NCBI GenBank assembly: GCA_951230915.1
Contig: OX579639.1
Location: forward strand, 2,728,001-2,792,000
Source of the DNA: Antitrichia curtipendula
Lineage: Eukaryota > Streptophyta > Bryopsida > Hypnales > Leucodontaceae
Reading direction: 5' to 3'
DNA length: 64,000 bases
Both the position numbers and the translations under genes were made by a program. Below, one piece after another: positions 11,844-24,840 of this stretch. Within the stretch, counting starts at the first letter, position 1. Each line of letters opens with the position of its first letter. The notes beneath the pieces were generated by a model. The model saw only the letters and a list, made by a program, of their open reading frames with translations, made no database searches and had not been told where the DNA came from.

Positions 11844-12456
11844 TTAACTCCTAAATGCTCCTTTTTTGAGCTTCTAGGAATTTGTTCTGAATTGAACAAA
11901 AAGCCAACATTTTGATAAGTTGTATTAATATTTTTGGAATTGTAACCGTACAAATACAAAGTAGACATGTTATAGATCACATAAGAAAAGAAAACACAAC
12001 AATATCACTTACGAACTTAAAGATTATAATGTTTGATCATCAGGTTGTTAAAACTACAAAAGTGCTATGAAGTCTTTCAATCCTCTTTTTACATGTCAAA
12101 TCTAAAAATTTTGTTATCAAAAAAATGTAAGGATAAAAGACCAAACTTGCATAATGCCAATCAATTTATGGCTTTTCAAAAATTGTACTCTACACTTTTT
12201 TAAATGATTTTCTAATGTGATATTTTCTCGAAGATCTAGTGTAGAAAGTCAATATTGCAACGGGCATCCTTGCACAAAATCTTGAATAGAGAAATCACAA
12301 TCATTCATTTTCAAAATTAGATTTTTGATGCTAAAATTAGACTTCAAAATTTATTTATTTTCAAATATAAAGTACTAAAATATATAATATTTTAGGTTTA
12401 GTTTAATTTCAAAGTATAGTTGCCACCAATTTGTGCCTCGGACATTTAGGGATTAA
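11844..12456. mobile_element. TTAA-bounded MITE-like element, 613 bp
   Basis: The left end is TTAA then CTCCTAAATG; the right end is CATTTAGGGA then TTAA, which are inverted termini. The interior near the left end (about 11870-12130) is a diverged inverted copy of the interior near the right end of 49261-49913, sharing for example the stretch around AGCCAACATTTTGATAAGTT. Two copies with the same kind of ends support one family. No coding capacity. Confidence 0.6.
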
Positions 12457-13983
12457 AATTTGGCCTAGTGACCATGTACCTAGTGGTCATAGTTAGTAGT
12501 CAATTTCGAATATTTATTTAATTCATTGAAAATTAAGAATATTTTGCCAATATTCTATTCTTACACAAAATAAATTTGCAAAATTTTCGGCATCCATTGT
12601 TAGAATTATTTTTGGCCAACCTTGATAGCTAGATACAATACAATATTCCAACTCACTATTTTTTTCGAACATGAACATGATTTTTTTTTAATAAATTTTG
12701 CATGTATTCCCAACTTATTTCTTCAATATATTATAGAGAGTTGTGAGTTGGAAGATCTACACATTTTTGGGTAGAATGTTTGAAAGATGAAACCTAACCG
12801 TTTGGAAAGAATTAGAAATACTTCTTTTTGAAATCCAAGCATTGTGATCTTGCAATTGGTAAGGTTTTTAATTCTGAAATTTTAAAAAGATGTACTCTAA
12901 TAAGTTAATTAAAAGATCCTACAATTGTATTTGTTAAAAAATTAAAAAAAATGCAAATTTTAGCCTTGCTTAGGAGACTAGTATTTTGAAGCAATTTTGG
13001 ACCTCTAAAATATGAAAGAACTTTAGAGGTTAATGGAGATAATTGTGAAACAAATTTGAGACCAATCACATGACTCTAAACAAATTAGCATTTATGAACA
13101 TGCAAAACCATCTCTAGTCAAGTATAATGAGAAGTAAATTTATTTGAGTTCAGATTTGATTTGAAGTTTTTGTTTCATTCTTTGGATATTTGAGGAATTG
13201 TAAAAAGTGAAAGTTGTAGGCAAACATGTTAAGCATCCCATTCAACTACATGGTCAACCACTAAATTTGAATATTCAAGTAATATTAAAAAATTGAAAAT
13301 TAGAACTTTGTAAAGTTCATCATCATAGACAAGAATATTGACTTCACGGATATTTTTAAGAGTGATGTCACTGGTCTTAAATATTTGTTTAAGAGTTAAT
13401 GTTATCTAATCCCTAGAAGATTAGGAATTCAAATTGCTCTTTTGCAAATTTTATTGTTAAGGTATAAATACTCTCCATTTAAGCAATTTGAATATTTTAG
13501 AATCAAGGACAAGTTCAACATATATTTTTCTAAGGAAGAAAATAGATCTTAATATAAAAAAATAAATTGGAATACATTTTTTCAGTAAAAAATCTAATTT
13601 CTATAAACTCACAACATGTTCCAATTGAAAAGAAATAAAAATTTCCATAATTAGGGCCTATAATAAAAATCTTCAAAGAAATCTTTTATTAAATATTATC
13701 TTGATCTAAACACATACATTAGCTTATCCTTTCAAATATGATTATTGTGCAAATATTCTTGAACCACCCAAAAACTAAGTCCTAAACTGTCTCTTCTAAA
13801 GTACACGTGTAATGAATGTAAGATTCAATCAAAACTATTGAATTCTTAAGATTGTGTAAAAGTCATTTAACACCTAAAATTTTGAAAAATCCAGTCAAAA
13901 TTTTATAAAATGGTAGTTTAGAATGCATGGAAAAATTAACCAAAAGCAATTCACATTGATTCATATTAAAAAAAATATAAAGA
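12457..13983. other. A+T-rich intergenic DNA, no gene
   Basis: No conserved protein, RNA gene or complete element was recognised. Single end-like motifs of the CTAAAG/TTAA type occur (for example CTTTAGAGG then TTAA ending at 13033) but without a confident partner, so the stretch probably contains decayed members of the dispersed families. Confidence 0.45.
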
Positions 13984-14558
13984 TTAACCCCTAAACGTCT
14001 GGATTCATCTCCAGAATTGACAATTTGAGAAAAACCATTATAAAGTACGATTTGGAAGAATATTTGGAATTGGTATACAAATGAAAGTTGTAGATTTTGA
14101 TTTTTAAATTCTATCCATATGGTTAGATCCACTAATGCTATCACCAAGATTTTCTATAAATTTTGAAACAAAAATTTCAAAATTCCGTCTAAATTCACTT
14201 ACAAGCAAAATTTTATCATTTTTTTATTAAAACTTGTTGGAATAGATTTGAAATGAGGTTCTCTTGATATGATGATTTTTTGAAATCTTTGTAATCTTTG
14301 TATCTTTGACCTCAATTTTGCACATCTAGTTTTGAACTAGAGTCAATGCAAGTTGACCACTTGACATACTTCCACATTTGTAATTTAAAAAATATATGTA
14401 TTCTAATTACACCAAATCCAATCAATGGATAGGACAACAACTTGATAAAGTATCACCAAAAATTAGGATGATTTTCATCCAAGCAAGAATGAGACAGAAA
14501 CAAGGGGCTGAATCTGTTCATCGTCCAGAAAATGGACGTCAAAGCGTTTAGGGGTTAA
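13984..14558. mobile_element. TTAA-bounded MITE-like element, 575 bp
   Basis: Left end TTAA then CCCCTAAACG; right end CGTTTAGGGG then TTAA: ten-base perfect inverted termini inside matching TTAA tetranucleotides. The next bases, GGTAGTAGT, look like the start of the second TTAA family, so two elements may share the TTAA at 14555-14558. No credible ORF of transposase size inside. Confidence 0.7.
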
Positions 14559-14759
14559 GGTAGTAGTATTTGATGAAAAACACAACTCAAACGGTATTAA
14601 CTTTGACAAGGAAACGCTAGAATTGTAATGGTAAGAACATTATAGTAGGCAATTTATATCCTATCATTTTTTTATTTGGAAATTTCAGAAAATGAATTCA
14701 TTAAAATGACTTTTTAATTTTTGTTTCTACCTTTGTCGCTGCTCTTACTCCATCCAAAA

Positions 14760-15657
14760 GTTGTAAAGCCTTTATTTCATCAAATTCCACTCAAAATTGA
14801 CATTTTTATTGCAAAAAACCTAGAGAAATTATTTTTTCATGTATCCAACAATAGGATCTTGCACTGTGTAGGAATAAAAATGAGTGGAAGAAATTTCAGA
14901 AACTTTGATTTGCTTGGATTGCAAGATATTTGCATTTGAAGTGAAGAAAGTTGGATTTTTTGCACCTCGCATGCCTAGATTTTAAGGCTTTGAATCTTCT
15001 TAGCTCAAAATTTTTACACTATACATGTTGAATTACAAAAATATTGTATTGAAGAATTGAAATGAAAGTCTAGAAAAAAAATTCAAAAAATATACAAATC
15101 ATTTTTATTCTTTAAAATATTATTAAGTAGAAATAGGTCTAAGATTTAATGAAAAACTAAATTGTTAATAGCTCTAAAATGGAATTGAAACACAACTAAT
15201 TCCAACATAGTGATTTTTCTAGCAAGAAAATTCAACCTTGTCAAACATTTAAAAAAATTGTGACAACTACATTCAAAAATGAATCCTATAAGTTATTTTT
15301 CCAAGAAAATGCTTAGATTGCCCAAAAATTAAAATTGTCCATAACTTTTTCATCACCAATCAAAATAGAATAAATCAAATCTTTGTATGTAGAAAATAAT
15401 ATTTTCTATGAGAATTAAAATTTGAAAATTTTATTTTGACTTTTTGTGATTTGTTTTTGGTGTATTCTATTTTGGGCTTAGAGTGACATAACTTTTGCTT
15501 TCAAGCACCAATTAAAATAAAAATTACATTCCCACAAAATTTATGTGTTTTCCTATCTTCAAAAAGTTTCAAAAAATCACCATGAAAATCTAGACTATAG
15601 GAGCCTATTTGAAATCCATTTTGTCCCTCAAGGAGACAATGGGACTTTAGAGGTTAA
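14760..15657. mobile_element. Degraded member of the CTAAAG/TTAA family
   Basis: The right end (CTTTAGAGG then TTAA at 15654-15657) is clear. The left end is decayed and is placed only by similarity of the interior (around GCAAGATATTTGCATTTGAAG) to the element at 61492-62332. The interior carries the CCATAACTTTTTCATC-type segment seen in several other copies. Left boundary approximate. Confidence 0.45.
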
Positions 15658-16617
15658 TAAATTTGATATCATTGGTAGGAATAGAATGATTTAAATAATT
15701 TTACATAGCTTTCAATGTATCTAATAAAATATCAATATTCTAATTTTTTTCTCAAAAATACAACAATAGATTCCTTAGTCCTATAGTAATCCCTAAGATT
15801 TCTTTGAAATCTCCCTCCAATGCAAAAAGTGGTCATTTTGGGGACAATTTTTGTTAATGCAATAAAAATGTTAAAATAAAATTTGTAATTTTATAATATT
15901 TTTCATACTTTCATATAGGACACAAATGTTTAAAAGTCAAATTCTTTGTGAAAGACTTATATACCTTACAATACATTACTGCAAAGTTGTCAAACTGAAA
16001 AGTTCATCAAAACCTCTAAAACCAAAATCTAGTTTTAGCCCCTAAAGTTCCATTGTTCCTGAGGGAACAATTTGAGATTTGGGTAGGTTTCTATGAGCTA
16101 AATTTGTACTTGATTTTTTTGAAACTTTTTGAGGACGTGTAGTTTTGCAAGAGCTTCGTGAATATACAATTTTTGTTTCAATCCAATGCCAAGGGGGAAA
16201 TAAAGGGGTGGGGTGGGGTGGGTAATCAAATTTTCATTCAAGGGGCAGGCTCGCCTACCAATATTTGGTTGACTGAAGCCAAGGACGAAGGTACTTGTCA
16301 AAAGTACGAAGGCTGGAGTGGGCATCGGGTGAAGGGCTGGGACCATTGGCTATCCCTTCTTGCATATCAAATCCCCTAGAATCTCATGCCATTGTCTCAT
16401 GGCAAAAAATTTAGGATCCAAGAAATAAAACTTCAAATAAGTCCAAAAAATACATCATTTGACAATTTTTCATCTAGACAAAATTTGTTGGAAAATTAAA
16501 GGAAATACTTCATTTGCATTTGGTGGCGAGCAAGGGAGGAGAGGTTGTTTTTATAATGAAATCCATTGTCCATCGTAAATTCTCAAAGGATATGGGATAA
16601 TTTGAAGAAGAAAACTT

Positions 16618-17025
16618 GACCACTCATAGTCAAAACTTAGGAATTGTATTTGAAGTAAAATTTCAGACCTCATTTAGGCATAATAGAATAATTTTTTCAA
16701 AAAACTTTGAACTTAGAGAAGTTGAGAAATCAAGATAACTTTCGTCTCCAAGAAATCATTTGAAATTTCAAGCCTTCAATCAAAAGTTAAGGACAAAATT
16801 AAAGAGAGGATGCTTGAAAATGTCAAAAAAACTCCCTTCCATACTTTCTCTAAAATTTGTCCATAACTTTTGATTGGAGGCTCAAAATCTCAAACGGATT
16901 TTTGAAAATGAAATTTATCTAGATTTTTAACTTTTTTTGAAAAAAGTTATTTTATTATGCCTAAATGAGGTCTAAAATTCTACTTCACATAATTCTTACT
17001 CTTGACTTAACTATGAACGGTTGAG
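16618..17025. repeat. Long diverged foldback, arms of about 190 bp
   Basis: The left arm (about 16618-16810) and right arm (about 16846-17025) are diverged reverse complements. Matching blocks include CCTCATTTAGGCATAATA and the TTGATTGGAGGCTCAAA type segment near the turn. The loop is about 35 bases. No gene inside. Could be a foldback transposon or two copies of one repeat inserted head to head. A transcript would form a long double-stranded RNA. Confidence 0.6.
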
Positions 17026-18404
17026 CTCCTACTAATTCTAATTTACATATCAAATAGATTGTTCTATCTTCTACCACTCCATAGGTATATAAAAAGCATC
17101 TTATCTCATTCAATAATTCAGAAATAAATTTAAAATGCTTTTGAAACTATGCAAGATAGTTCTAATGGATTATAATTATAAATTTTTATAGTTTAATATT
17201 CTAGTAACAAAATTACCTCATGTTGCATACCTCACTTGGCACCCTTCTTGGTATGGGCACCGTACGGACGTCCTGAACGAAGGTGGATGAAGGTGGTCAA
17301 GCTCATAGGCAAGGAACAAACCGCGAATGTACGTGAATCCATTTTCCAAAACTTGTTCAAAACCTATACATTGTTCAACAATCCTTCTAAATTCTATAAG
17401 AAGTAGTGGATTTGTCTCTTTTCCAATTTCTTCTTAGTCTTGTAAATCACTAGTATATTTTTCATTCCACAGCTTGGATTTTCAAGTTTCAAAATTATGT
17501 ATTGGCAAATATGCTCAAAAAATTATATTGTGTATTGTGAACTTTTGGACATTGTTGCATTGCAAGATTTATTTGGATGTGCTCCATGTCTTTTTCTTGG
17601 CTTGAAATTTTTGGAGACATAAATAACATCATGTTGAGTATGTTAGGTTTTAAAATTCAAAATCTATAGTGAATTTTTTTTCCACAATCAATAGTCAAAG
17701 GCATCTAAAATTGTTGGGCACGGTGGAGAAAATAAATAAAATTCCTGCAAATGCTTGTATCTTTCAATCCCTATGGTCAAATGTCACACAAAATTTACCA
17801 CTTCTTTTTCTACAAGTCTAATACAAGATCCTCCAATTAGGTTGTTTAAAAAAACATTTTGTTGAAAATTTTAATGAAAACAACAATAAGGGGAGTTTTG
17901 AGTGTTTTTTCACATAAAAATGACCTTGGTCTTTTAGGGGTTATAGAACTTTAGAGGTTTACAACTACTAAATAAGATTATCATTTTCCATTTAAAGTTT
18001 AGAAGTGCTTTACTTATCACCCATTTCCATAAATCACCTTAGTCTTCTCCCATTTGTTTTTCACTTTGAGAAAGAAAGATGTGAATAGGTGTGGAATTGG
18101 AATGGTTTTGTCCCATTTGTTTTTCACTTTGAGAAAGAAAGATGTGAATAGGTGTGGAATTGGAATGGTTTTGTAGAGTGCAAATTGGGTCTTGAACTAA
18201 ATTGGACATATCTACTTCAATGATAAGGCAACAAAGCCTACTTGCAATTAATTTTTTTCCGAACCAACCCTTATTAATTCTTGTATGAAATCTAAATCAT
18301 TTGAACATGAGGACCTACAATTGCTCTAAAATACAGCAAAGCACATCAATGATAAAAACCATTTTCACATCCTTAATTGGACGCACTTAGACGTAACTAC
18401 CACA
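17026..18404. other. Intergenic, fragments of repeats
   Basis: No gene. Contains an isolated CTTTTAGGGG then TTAT motif near 17930-17945 belonging to the dispersed CTAAAG family, and the 63-bp tandem duplication listed separately. Confidence 0.4.
18048..18173. repeat. Perfect 63-bp tandem duplication
   Basis: Two identical 63-bp units, 18048-18110 and 18111-18173, each starting TCCCATTTG and ending GGTTTTG. No differences were found between units, so the duplication is recent or an assembly/replication slippage product. Non-coding. Confidence 0.9.
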
Positions 18405-19336
18405 TTGACCCCTTGAGGACCAAATTGCGTTTTTTTGACAGCATAGCAATTTTGGGCAGTATACTATGAATGAATTTTTTGTTTTCTTTGAAATTTAAAA
18501 AAAACATGTGCCCGAGGAACAACTTTAAGGCCCAACAATTTTCATAACTTTTAACTACATGGTAAAAAATTATTGTATGATATGTAATAATTCTTAAGTT
18601 GCAAGCAGTTTGGGTAGCTCATAATTTTAAAAAAAAATCACTATTCTAAGAAATAAAAATTCTTAATTAGTTCTCTAGATTTATAAATACATGGAAAGCT
18701 TTGAATCATTCCATTTTTATTACCAAGATGAAAGTGATGAGGAGTTTTTGTTTGTGGGGAGTTATGGAACTTCTACTCTAAAATAAACTTTGAAGTCCTT
18801 TAATTAATGCAATTTTCAACATTTTTTTTCCACAAAAATAAAATTGTAGGAGGTAGATTGTTTATAACAACATTACACCCATTGGAATTGGTACTTTTCA
18901 AGTCCATAACCAAATTCTTAACAATTTGGTATTTTAAGTCATTCTCAACTTCTTTCTACTTATTATTTTTTTCCTATATGTTGTAGAATTCCAAATGATT
19001 TGAAAATTTTCAAGCATGTATGCCTTGAAGAATAAACCCAAAAAATCATTACCATTTTGGACATTTTTTTCATACAAATGTGACCTTATGAAGTGCAACT
19101 GCCCAATTTTTTGTGGAGCCAAAAAAAAGATTTTTGTCATTTCAAACGCTTATATCTTGCAATCTACACGGTAGAAACTTCTTTGAAAATTTTTACATCT
19201 TCTCAAACCAACGTACTATTAGATCCTATAGTTACGTGTGTCCAAAAACATTTAAATTTTAAAAATTGGTACTTGTACCAAAAATGACAATTTTGGAGCA
19301 TTTTGGTGAAAACATTCGAAAAACTTGAGGGGATAA
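18405..19336. mobile_element. 932-bp MITE-like element, CCCCTTGAG ends
   Basis: Left end TTGA then CCCCTTGAG; right end CTTGAGGGG then ATAA: nine-base inverted termini in imperfect TTAA-like flanks. It aligns along its length with the 943-bp element at 44972-45914 (for example both continue with GACAxCATAGxxATTTTGGGCAG near the left end). Longest frames are under 70 codons, so it is non-autonomous. Confidence 0.7.
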
Positions 19337-20876
19337 TTTATAGTGTAGAATCTGCATGACATGAATCCAAGTGAAATCACTCATGCAAGTTTTTTCACAA
19401 CTTGTTTGAAAATGATGAAGAGTGACATGATATGTTTACTTTGGGTTTTGTTTTTTTCAAGTCACTTCAATGTGTTACTTAACACACTGGCTCACCATCA
19501 ATCCTCGTTTCCTGGTTGCTATTAAAATTCAGCTGCAAATACTCCCAATTGATTGGCCAAGATTAGGCTAGCACCTTCGGAAACTTGACTGCTAATTAAA
19601 CTGATTTGTGATGCTCTGGTATGAAGTTTGTGGTACATCATCCTTGGGATTAGCAGTCTGTTCAATTTAAGGTAACCAGCAAAATTAACTCAAGATAATT
19701 AATTTGTACTTTGTTAATTGGGATTTCCATATTAATCAGCAATCATCTTTCCAATTCGGTTTGTGGGTCGATCTTGAGGAAAAATAACTCATCTAGTAAA
19801 TTATAATGATTGGAAAAATGTCAGCAGCTTAATGTAATATCTGGGTTTTTTACTGTCAAGAAATGTACAATTTGACATTGTGTGACCCCTCGATATGTTA
19901 TCACATACAATAGACTGTTTGTACCATACCTCTAGCGGCATTTTTTGGAGTGCGGGTGGGGTGCAATATTATGACCCCCTTATCTAAGGTGGTTGACCTC
20001 ATTCTGACCATTTAAACAATTTACCACATTTCCAGTATGCATTTGGTGAGGGGAAAAATCCCCCTCGTGGAAAAATAGATATGAAGAGGATTCTAGAATT
20101 TGTTCCTTTTTTTATTCTCTCAAAAACAAGATAATTATTAATTTTTTTGGGGAAAGATTATGTTCAACCCATTTTTGTTATGTAGGGTACCACATTTCCA
20201 ACCATAGGCTGATTACAAAATCGCCCATGCTTCAAAGTAGGTGATAATTGTGGCTTTCAATATACATCTTATGAACATTGTATGCTTTCAATGTACACCT
20301 CCTTGACATTTGTACTACTTGAGCTGTCATCCTAAACCACAATTGATTGGAAACAAAGAGGTAGTTGTCGGGAAAAAGTCACTAAAATGCTCACCTATTT
20401 AGTTGTCGCCATGGCCAAGGTTTGAAAAAAACTCTTCAAATGTAGATGGGTTCAATGCTAGGGATATTATTTAAACTATACTAGCTATTTTCCTTAATTC
20501 CCATATTGAACCAATTTTCAAGTGTTGGATCCGGTTATTTTTTCTATTTTTATTCTCAATAGAGATTTAATAAAAAAAACTCGCCAAGTTTTTTGCCAGT
20601 GTCAAATTGCAACTGGATTTTTTCCCAATTCCACCAGCTAATTTTGAAATAGCCGCCGGTTTTCGCGAACACTGGATGGGCTGCTACAAATTAAAGTTTG
20701 TAAAAAAGAATACCAAAGAGATGCCGCCTTTTGAAGTGGCCTTAAGTACCTTTTTCTTATCTAATTTAATCTGCCTCTAAGCTGGCATGGCTAAAGATTA
20801 CACAGAGCATCAAGGGATTGTTGGCTACCTCAAAATGTTTCACAGTAACCAATGTACGGGTAGAACCGCCAGTTGG
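19337..20876. other. Intergenic with a diverged copy of the 3.2-kb element
   Basis: About 19984-20352 is a diverged relative of the element at 3191-3584, beginning CTAAGGTGGTTGACCTC. About 20520-20645 resembles, in inverted orientation, the repeat at 21306-21486. No gene was recognised in the rest. Confidence 0.5.
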
Positions 20877-21293
20877 TTAAAGTAGGAGGCTCAGAAATGG
20901 CACATCTAAGGGCTGGTCCGCCTTTTTCGTGTATTTTATTGTACGGGAATAATCGTAGCTCATTTTTCAGAGAAAGAGAAATAGATGAGGAATCTAACCC
21001 AAGTGATTTCGTATTTTTTTCAAGCATTTTTGAATTACTTATGAATTTTCAAACAAGTTGGGTCATAAGTCCCTATTTATGACCCTAGGTCTTCTATAAA
21101 CAATTCACTTGCAATTCTAAAGAAAGATGGGGAAAGCAAAGCAAATGATTGACTCTTGCAATTGATAATGCTTTTTTCCTTGATTCATTCAATGACTATA
21201 CATGTCAATTTCAGAACCAACTCATGTCTATTTTACAAGCATTTATAGGGTCTGTTCTTAATGCCCGTTCCATTTCAGAGCCTCCTACCTTGA
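20877..21293. mobile_element. 417-bp element, AGTAGGAGG ends (GGTAG family)
   Basis: Left end TTAA then AGTAGGAGGCTC; right end GAGCCTCCTACC then TTGA. The element at 42668-43084 is exactly the same length and aligns with it in inverted orientation, sharing for example the GATGAGGAATCTAACCC segment. No coding capacity beyond short chance frames. The TTAA-like flanks match those of the unrelated CTAAAG family. Confidence 0.75.
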
Positions 21294-21305
21294 TTCATTG
21301 TTAGC

Positions 21306-21486
21306 CGGTGGAATTGGGAATAAATTGATTGCAATTTGAAAATATTAAAAAAAACGATGAAATTTTTTATAAAACTTCTATTTGGAGTAAAAAAATAGAG
21401 AAAAAAAATGGACTTGAAAAATTGTTTCAATATGAGATTTAAAGAAAAATAGCAAGAAAAAATCAAAAAAATATCCCCACGTTAAC
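21306..21486. repeat. Dispersed A+T-rich repeat, related to 33489-33690
   Basis: Both copies begin GGTGGAA(T/A)TGGGAA, run through GCAATTTGAAAATAT and an A-rich tract, and end near CGTTAAC/CGCTAAC. A third, inverted and diverged copy lies at about 20520-20645. Function and class unknown. Confidence 0.55.
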
Positions 21487-22129
21487 AATAACTTCCTAAG
21501 TTACCTAAATCATATATTACTAAATGGCATCCAACAAAGGAGAAGTCCAAGGGACAAGAAGCTATGTTTGTCTCTACATGTAGGGGAACCACACATGAAT
21601 GAGAGTCCAAGTAAGCAAATTGAGTATTGCTCTTACTATCAAATTGCCTAATTTTTGGTTGGATTTTGTGCCAAATCAAATGAATATTGAAGATTATTTC
21701 CTTATGCAATTTTTAGACATTGCATGAATAAATTGTGAATTCTCAAAGTGATGGAAATAAGAATACCTAGGCCCTTATGAACAGAGGTTATACATTTTAG
21801 ACAAGGATCTCTCGGGGTCAGTCTATAGAAATAATTTAGGGTGCAATTACCTTTATGAATATAAATATTGTTACATGCACTATTTATTTCAATACTTAGG
21901 GTTATTTTACACCTGGAGTGAAGCCAAGAAAATAAAAAAAATATACTTTTTAAACACTTTCATTGGTTTTAATGGACCATTTCTACATTATTTGTTAATA
22001 GAAGTATTTTTTTAAATAGCTCATAGATTTTAATTTTTTTGATTTAGACACAAATATACAAAGCAACTCTAACTACCCCTTGAAGATTGAAGGACCATTC
22101 CTTGGAGGACAATTGAAAATTTGCACAAG

Positions 22130-22420
22130 TCCTTATAATCTGAATCCAATGGCGCTAATATATTAGCCTAGAAATGCGAGCCTATGAGCCTTGAACTTAA
22201 ATGTAAATAGGTACTTTACAACCATTAAAGGTGCATGGCTATAACATAGGTACCCATGGAAGGGGCTTATAACATAGGTGTAGGCCTATAACATAAGCAC
22301 CTACAATATAGGTATCTATAATATAGATATTTTATAACCATGGAAGGTGCTTATAATATGGATACCTATAATATAGGTGCCTAGGCTTCTAGGATCATGG
22401 ACTCAAGATCCTAAGCTCAC
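22130..22420 (-). repeat. Degenerate relative of the 55-kb minisatellite, inverted
   Basis: Irregular repeats of ACCTATAATATAGG-type units with CCATGGAAGGTGC segments. Read on the - strand they match the units and flanks of the array at 54990-55620, including GTAAAGTACCTA and CAAGGCTCATAGGCTC. This copy was never homogenised, so it probably represents the older state. Confidence 0.65.
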
Positions 22421-23080
22421 ACGCTAGCAACCCTTGATTTCAATCTTTGGTGTGATTTTTTGAAACTATTTTAAGGATAGGGGACCAATTTGTTTTGTGT
22501 AAGTATAATTTTTACTTCAATTAATGTTAGGAGTGAGAATTATGCGAACCAAATTAAAAATAGTCTAACTTAGGTAGAAAAAAAAAACACAAAATTTGAA
22601 ATAAAATTTTAATACTTTTTGTTCATAAAATTTGTATATGAATACATGGAAAGCTTTTATTTCTTCCATTTGGAATGGTTATAGGGAACTTACCAAAACT
22701 CTTGTTTTACTAGCAATCTAAACATCTTTTTTAGAAAATAACTTGAATGTATGATTTATTTTTTTAAATCAATTTTTGCAATTTTTCAAAAGGTTCTAGA
22801 GATTTAGATTGCTTGCTTGAACAATCTCACAATAAGAATTTGCGTTTCTCAAGACTCTCAAACACTAGCAAATTAGCAATTCACCTTGTGGTACTAATAA
22901 ATTTTGGACATCACTAATGAGAATTAATTGTATAAAAAACTGACATCAACATAGAATACACCTACAATTGTCTATATAATCACAAGCATCTAAGCATGGT
23001 TCCCATTACCAAACAATCTTACTTCTTGTTGAAGGTGAAGTTGTATTTACCTTAGTGAAAGAAGCCACTAAACAAGGGTC

Positions 23081-23295
23081 AAGTCTATAGTAGTGCTACA
23101 ATCCTCCTACGGAGGCTCTTGTTTACCCCCAAATTCTTTTTGCAAATTTTGAGTTCATATTTGCAACTAGAGTCCCCAAATTAGTTGTAGAGATGTAGAG
23201 AAATACAATTAGCATGGCACAAAATAGAGGGCTTTTTTTCACATTTTCCCTTGATTGGACCTCTGCAAGAGGCTCGTAGCACTACTTTAGACTCA
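23081..23295. repeat. Foldback element, about 215 bp
   Basis: Left end (23082-23099, AGTCTATAGTAGTGCTAC) pairs with the right end (23276-23294, read in reverse), and an inner GAGGCTCTTG block (23111-23121) pairs with CAAGAGGCTC at 23266-23275. The inner block followed by TTTACCCCCAAA also resembles the arm of the 2426-2577 foldback. MITE-like; no target duplication identified. Confidence 0.5.
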
Positions 23296-23410
23296 ATCCT
23301 AAACAAATATCATTATGTGAAATCAAAAATTATTGTATTACTTTAAAAATGTGTTGTGTTTAATATAAGTGCAAACATCTACTACCAATACCCATGGTCA
23401 ACTCATAAAC

Positions 23411-24334
23411 TTACCCCCTGAAGAATCATTGTTCTCTTGGGGGACAAAATGGATTTTAGACAGGTGCCTATGACCTCAATTTCCAGTGAAACTTTTTGAA
23501 ACTTTCTCATAAGATAGAATTTTTTTAAATATTTGTGGAAATATAATTTTTATTTCAATCAGTGCTAAAGAGCAAATTTTATGCCATCCTAAATGTATTT
23601 TTCACTTTGCCAGGATGAAAAAGAAATCCACAAAAACATGAAGTTTAATTTTAAATTTTTGTTCCTTGTAGATAATATTTTTGTGTGAAGCTTTGATTCA
23701 TTCCATTTGCATTAATGATGTGAAATTTATGAATAATCTTGTTCTAGGGGCAATCTAAGCATCTTCTTGAAAAAATAAGTTATAGGATTCAACTTTTTAA
23801 TGCAATTTCCACAATTAAAAAAAAAATAGTTTGCCAAGGTTAAGTTTGGTTTCTAGAATAAATCTTATTGTTGGAATTATTGGATTTGAATCCCATCTTA
23901 GAGCTATCAACAATTTAGTTTGTTTTTTCAATCTTGGACCTACTTCTACTTAGCAAATTTTTAAAGAATGAAAATCAAGTGAGTTTCTTTTTGGATTTTT
24001 TTTCCTAGACTTTCAACTCAATTATCAAACCCTCCAAATTTTAATTTAAAGTCCATAGTGCAAAAAGTTCCACAAATGGCAGTCAAAGTCATCTGAAATT
24101 GTAGGACAACAATCAAAAAACTTTTTTTCCAAGTTTGAATGCTATCACCTTCCAATTTGTATGGTCAAACTCATGAAATTATTATCACATGTTCTTAGAC
24201 AAGTAAAGTACAAGATCCTAGGATTAGATTCTAAAAAATATATATTTTTTGGTTTTTTTGGATGAACACAACAAAAATGGCAGTCTGAGTGGGTTTTTTT
24301 TTACAAAAAATGGGCTTGGTTCTTTAGGATCTCA
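23411..24334. mobile_element. Degraded ~920-bp member of the CTAAAG family
   Basis: Starts TTAC then CCCCTGAAG and ends near TCTTTAGGATCTCA; both ends are eroded. Interior segments (CCAATTTGTATGGTCAAACT, CTTTCTCATAAGATAGAA) are shared with other members. A further right end (TTTAGGGA then TTAA at 24837-24840) suggests a second truncated element immediately downstream, about 24333-24840. Confidence 0.45.
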
Positions 24335-24840
24335 CTCCTAAAGGACCATGTGATTATTCAACATACGTAAGAAATCTTAGATATCTAAGTACAAAGTCAA
24401 TTTTGGTACAATGTTCAATTTTTTTGACTCAAGGTGTGAATATTTTTTGATTGGATGCTTAGATCAAAAGTTATGTTGCATTGAACTTTTAAGGCAACCC
24501 AAACAACTTTGGGCAGCATGGACAAAACTACTCCTCGACTTCTAAATTTTTTGAAGGTATGTAATTAACTTGATATAGGATTCAAATATACAAAAAAACA
24601 TATATAATGCAAAAATCTCACTCTAGGAGGAGTTAAAGTTTATTGATCCAGTTAGGCAAGGTTAGAAGATTATGTGCAGTCAAAGTTTCTGAAATATTTC
24701 CCATACATTCCCATAGTAGTCTAGTACAAATTTTTATAGTTTAATTTTAAAAAAAGACATGTTTTCCTTCATTTTTTTCTCACTGCCCTAAAAAGTGACA
24801 ATTTCTGCCCCAAAATTTGCCTCAATCTTTTAGGGATTAA

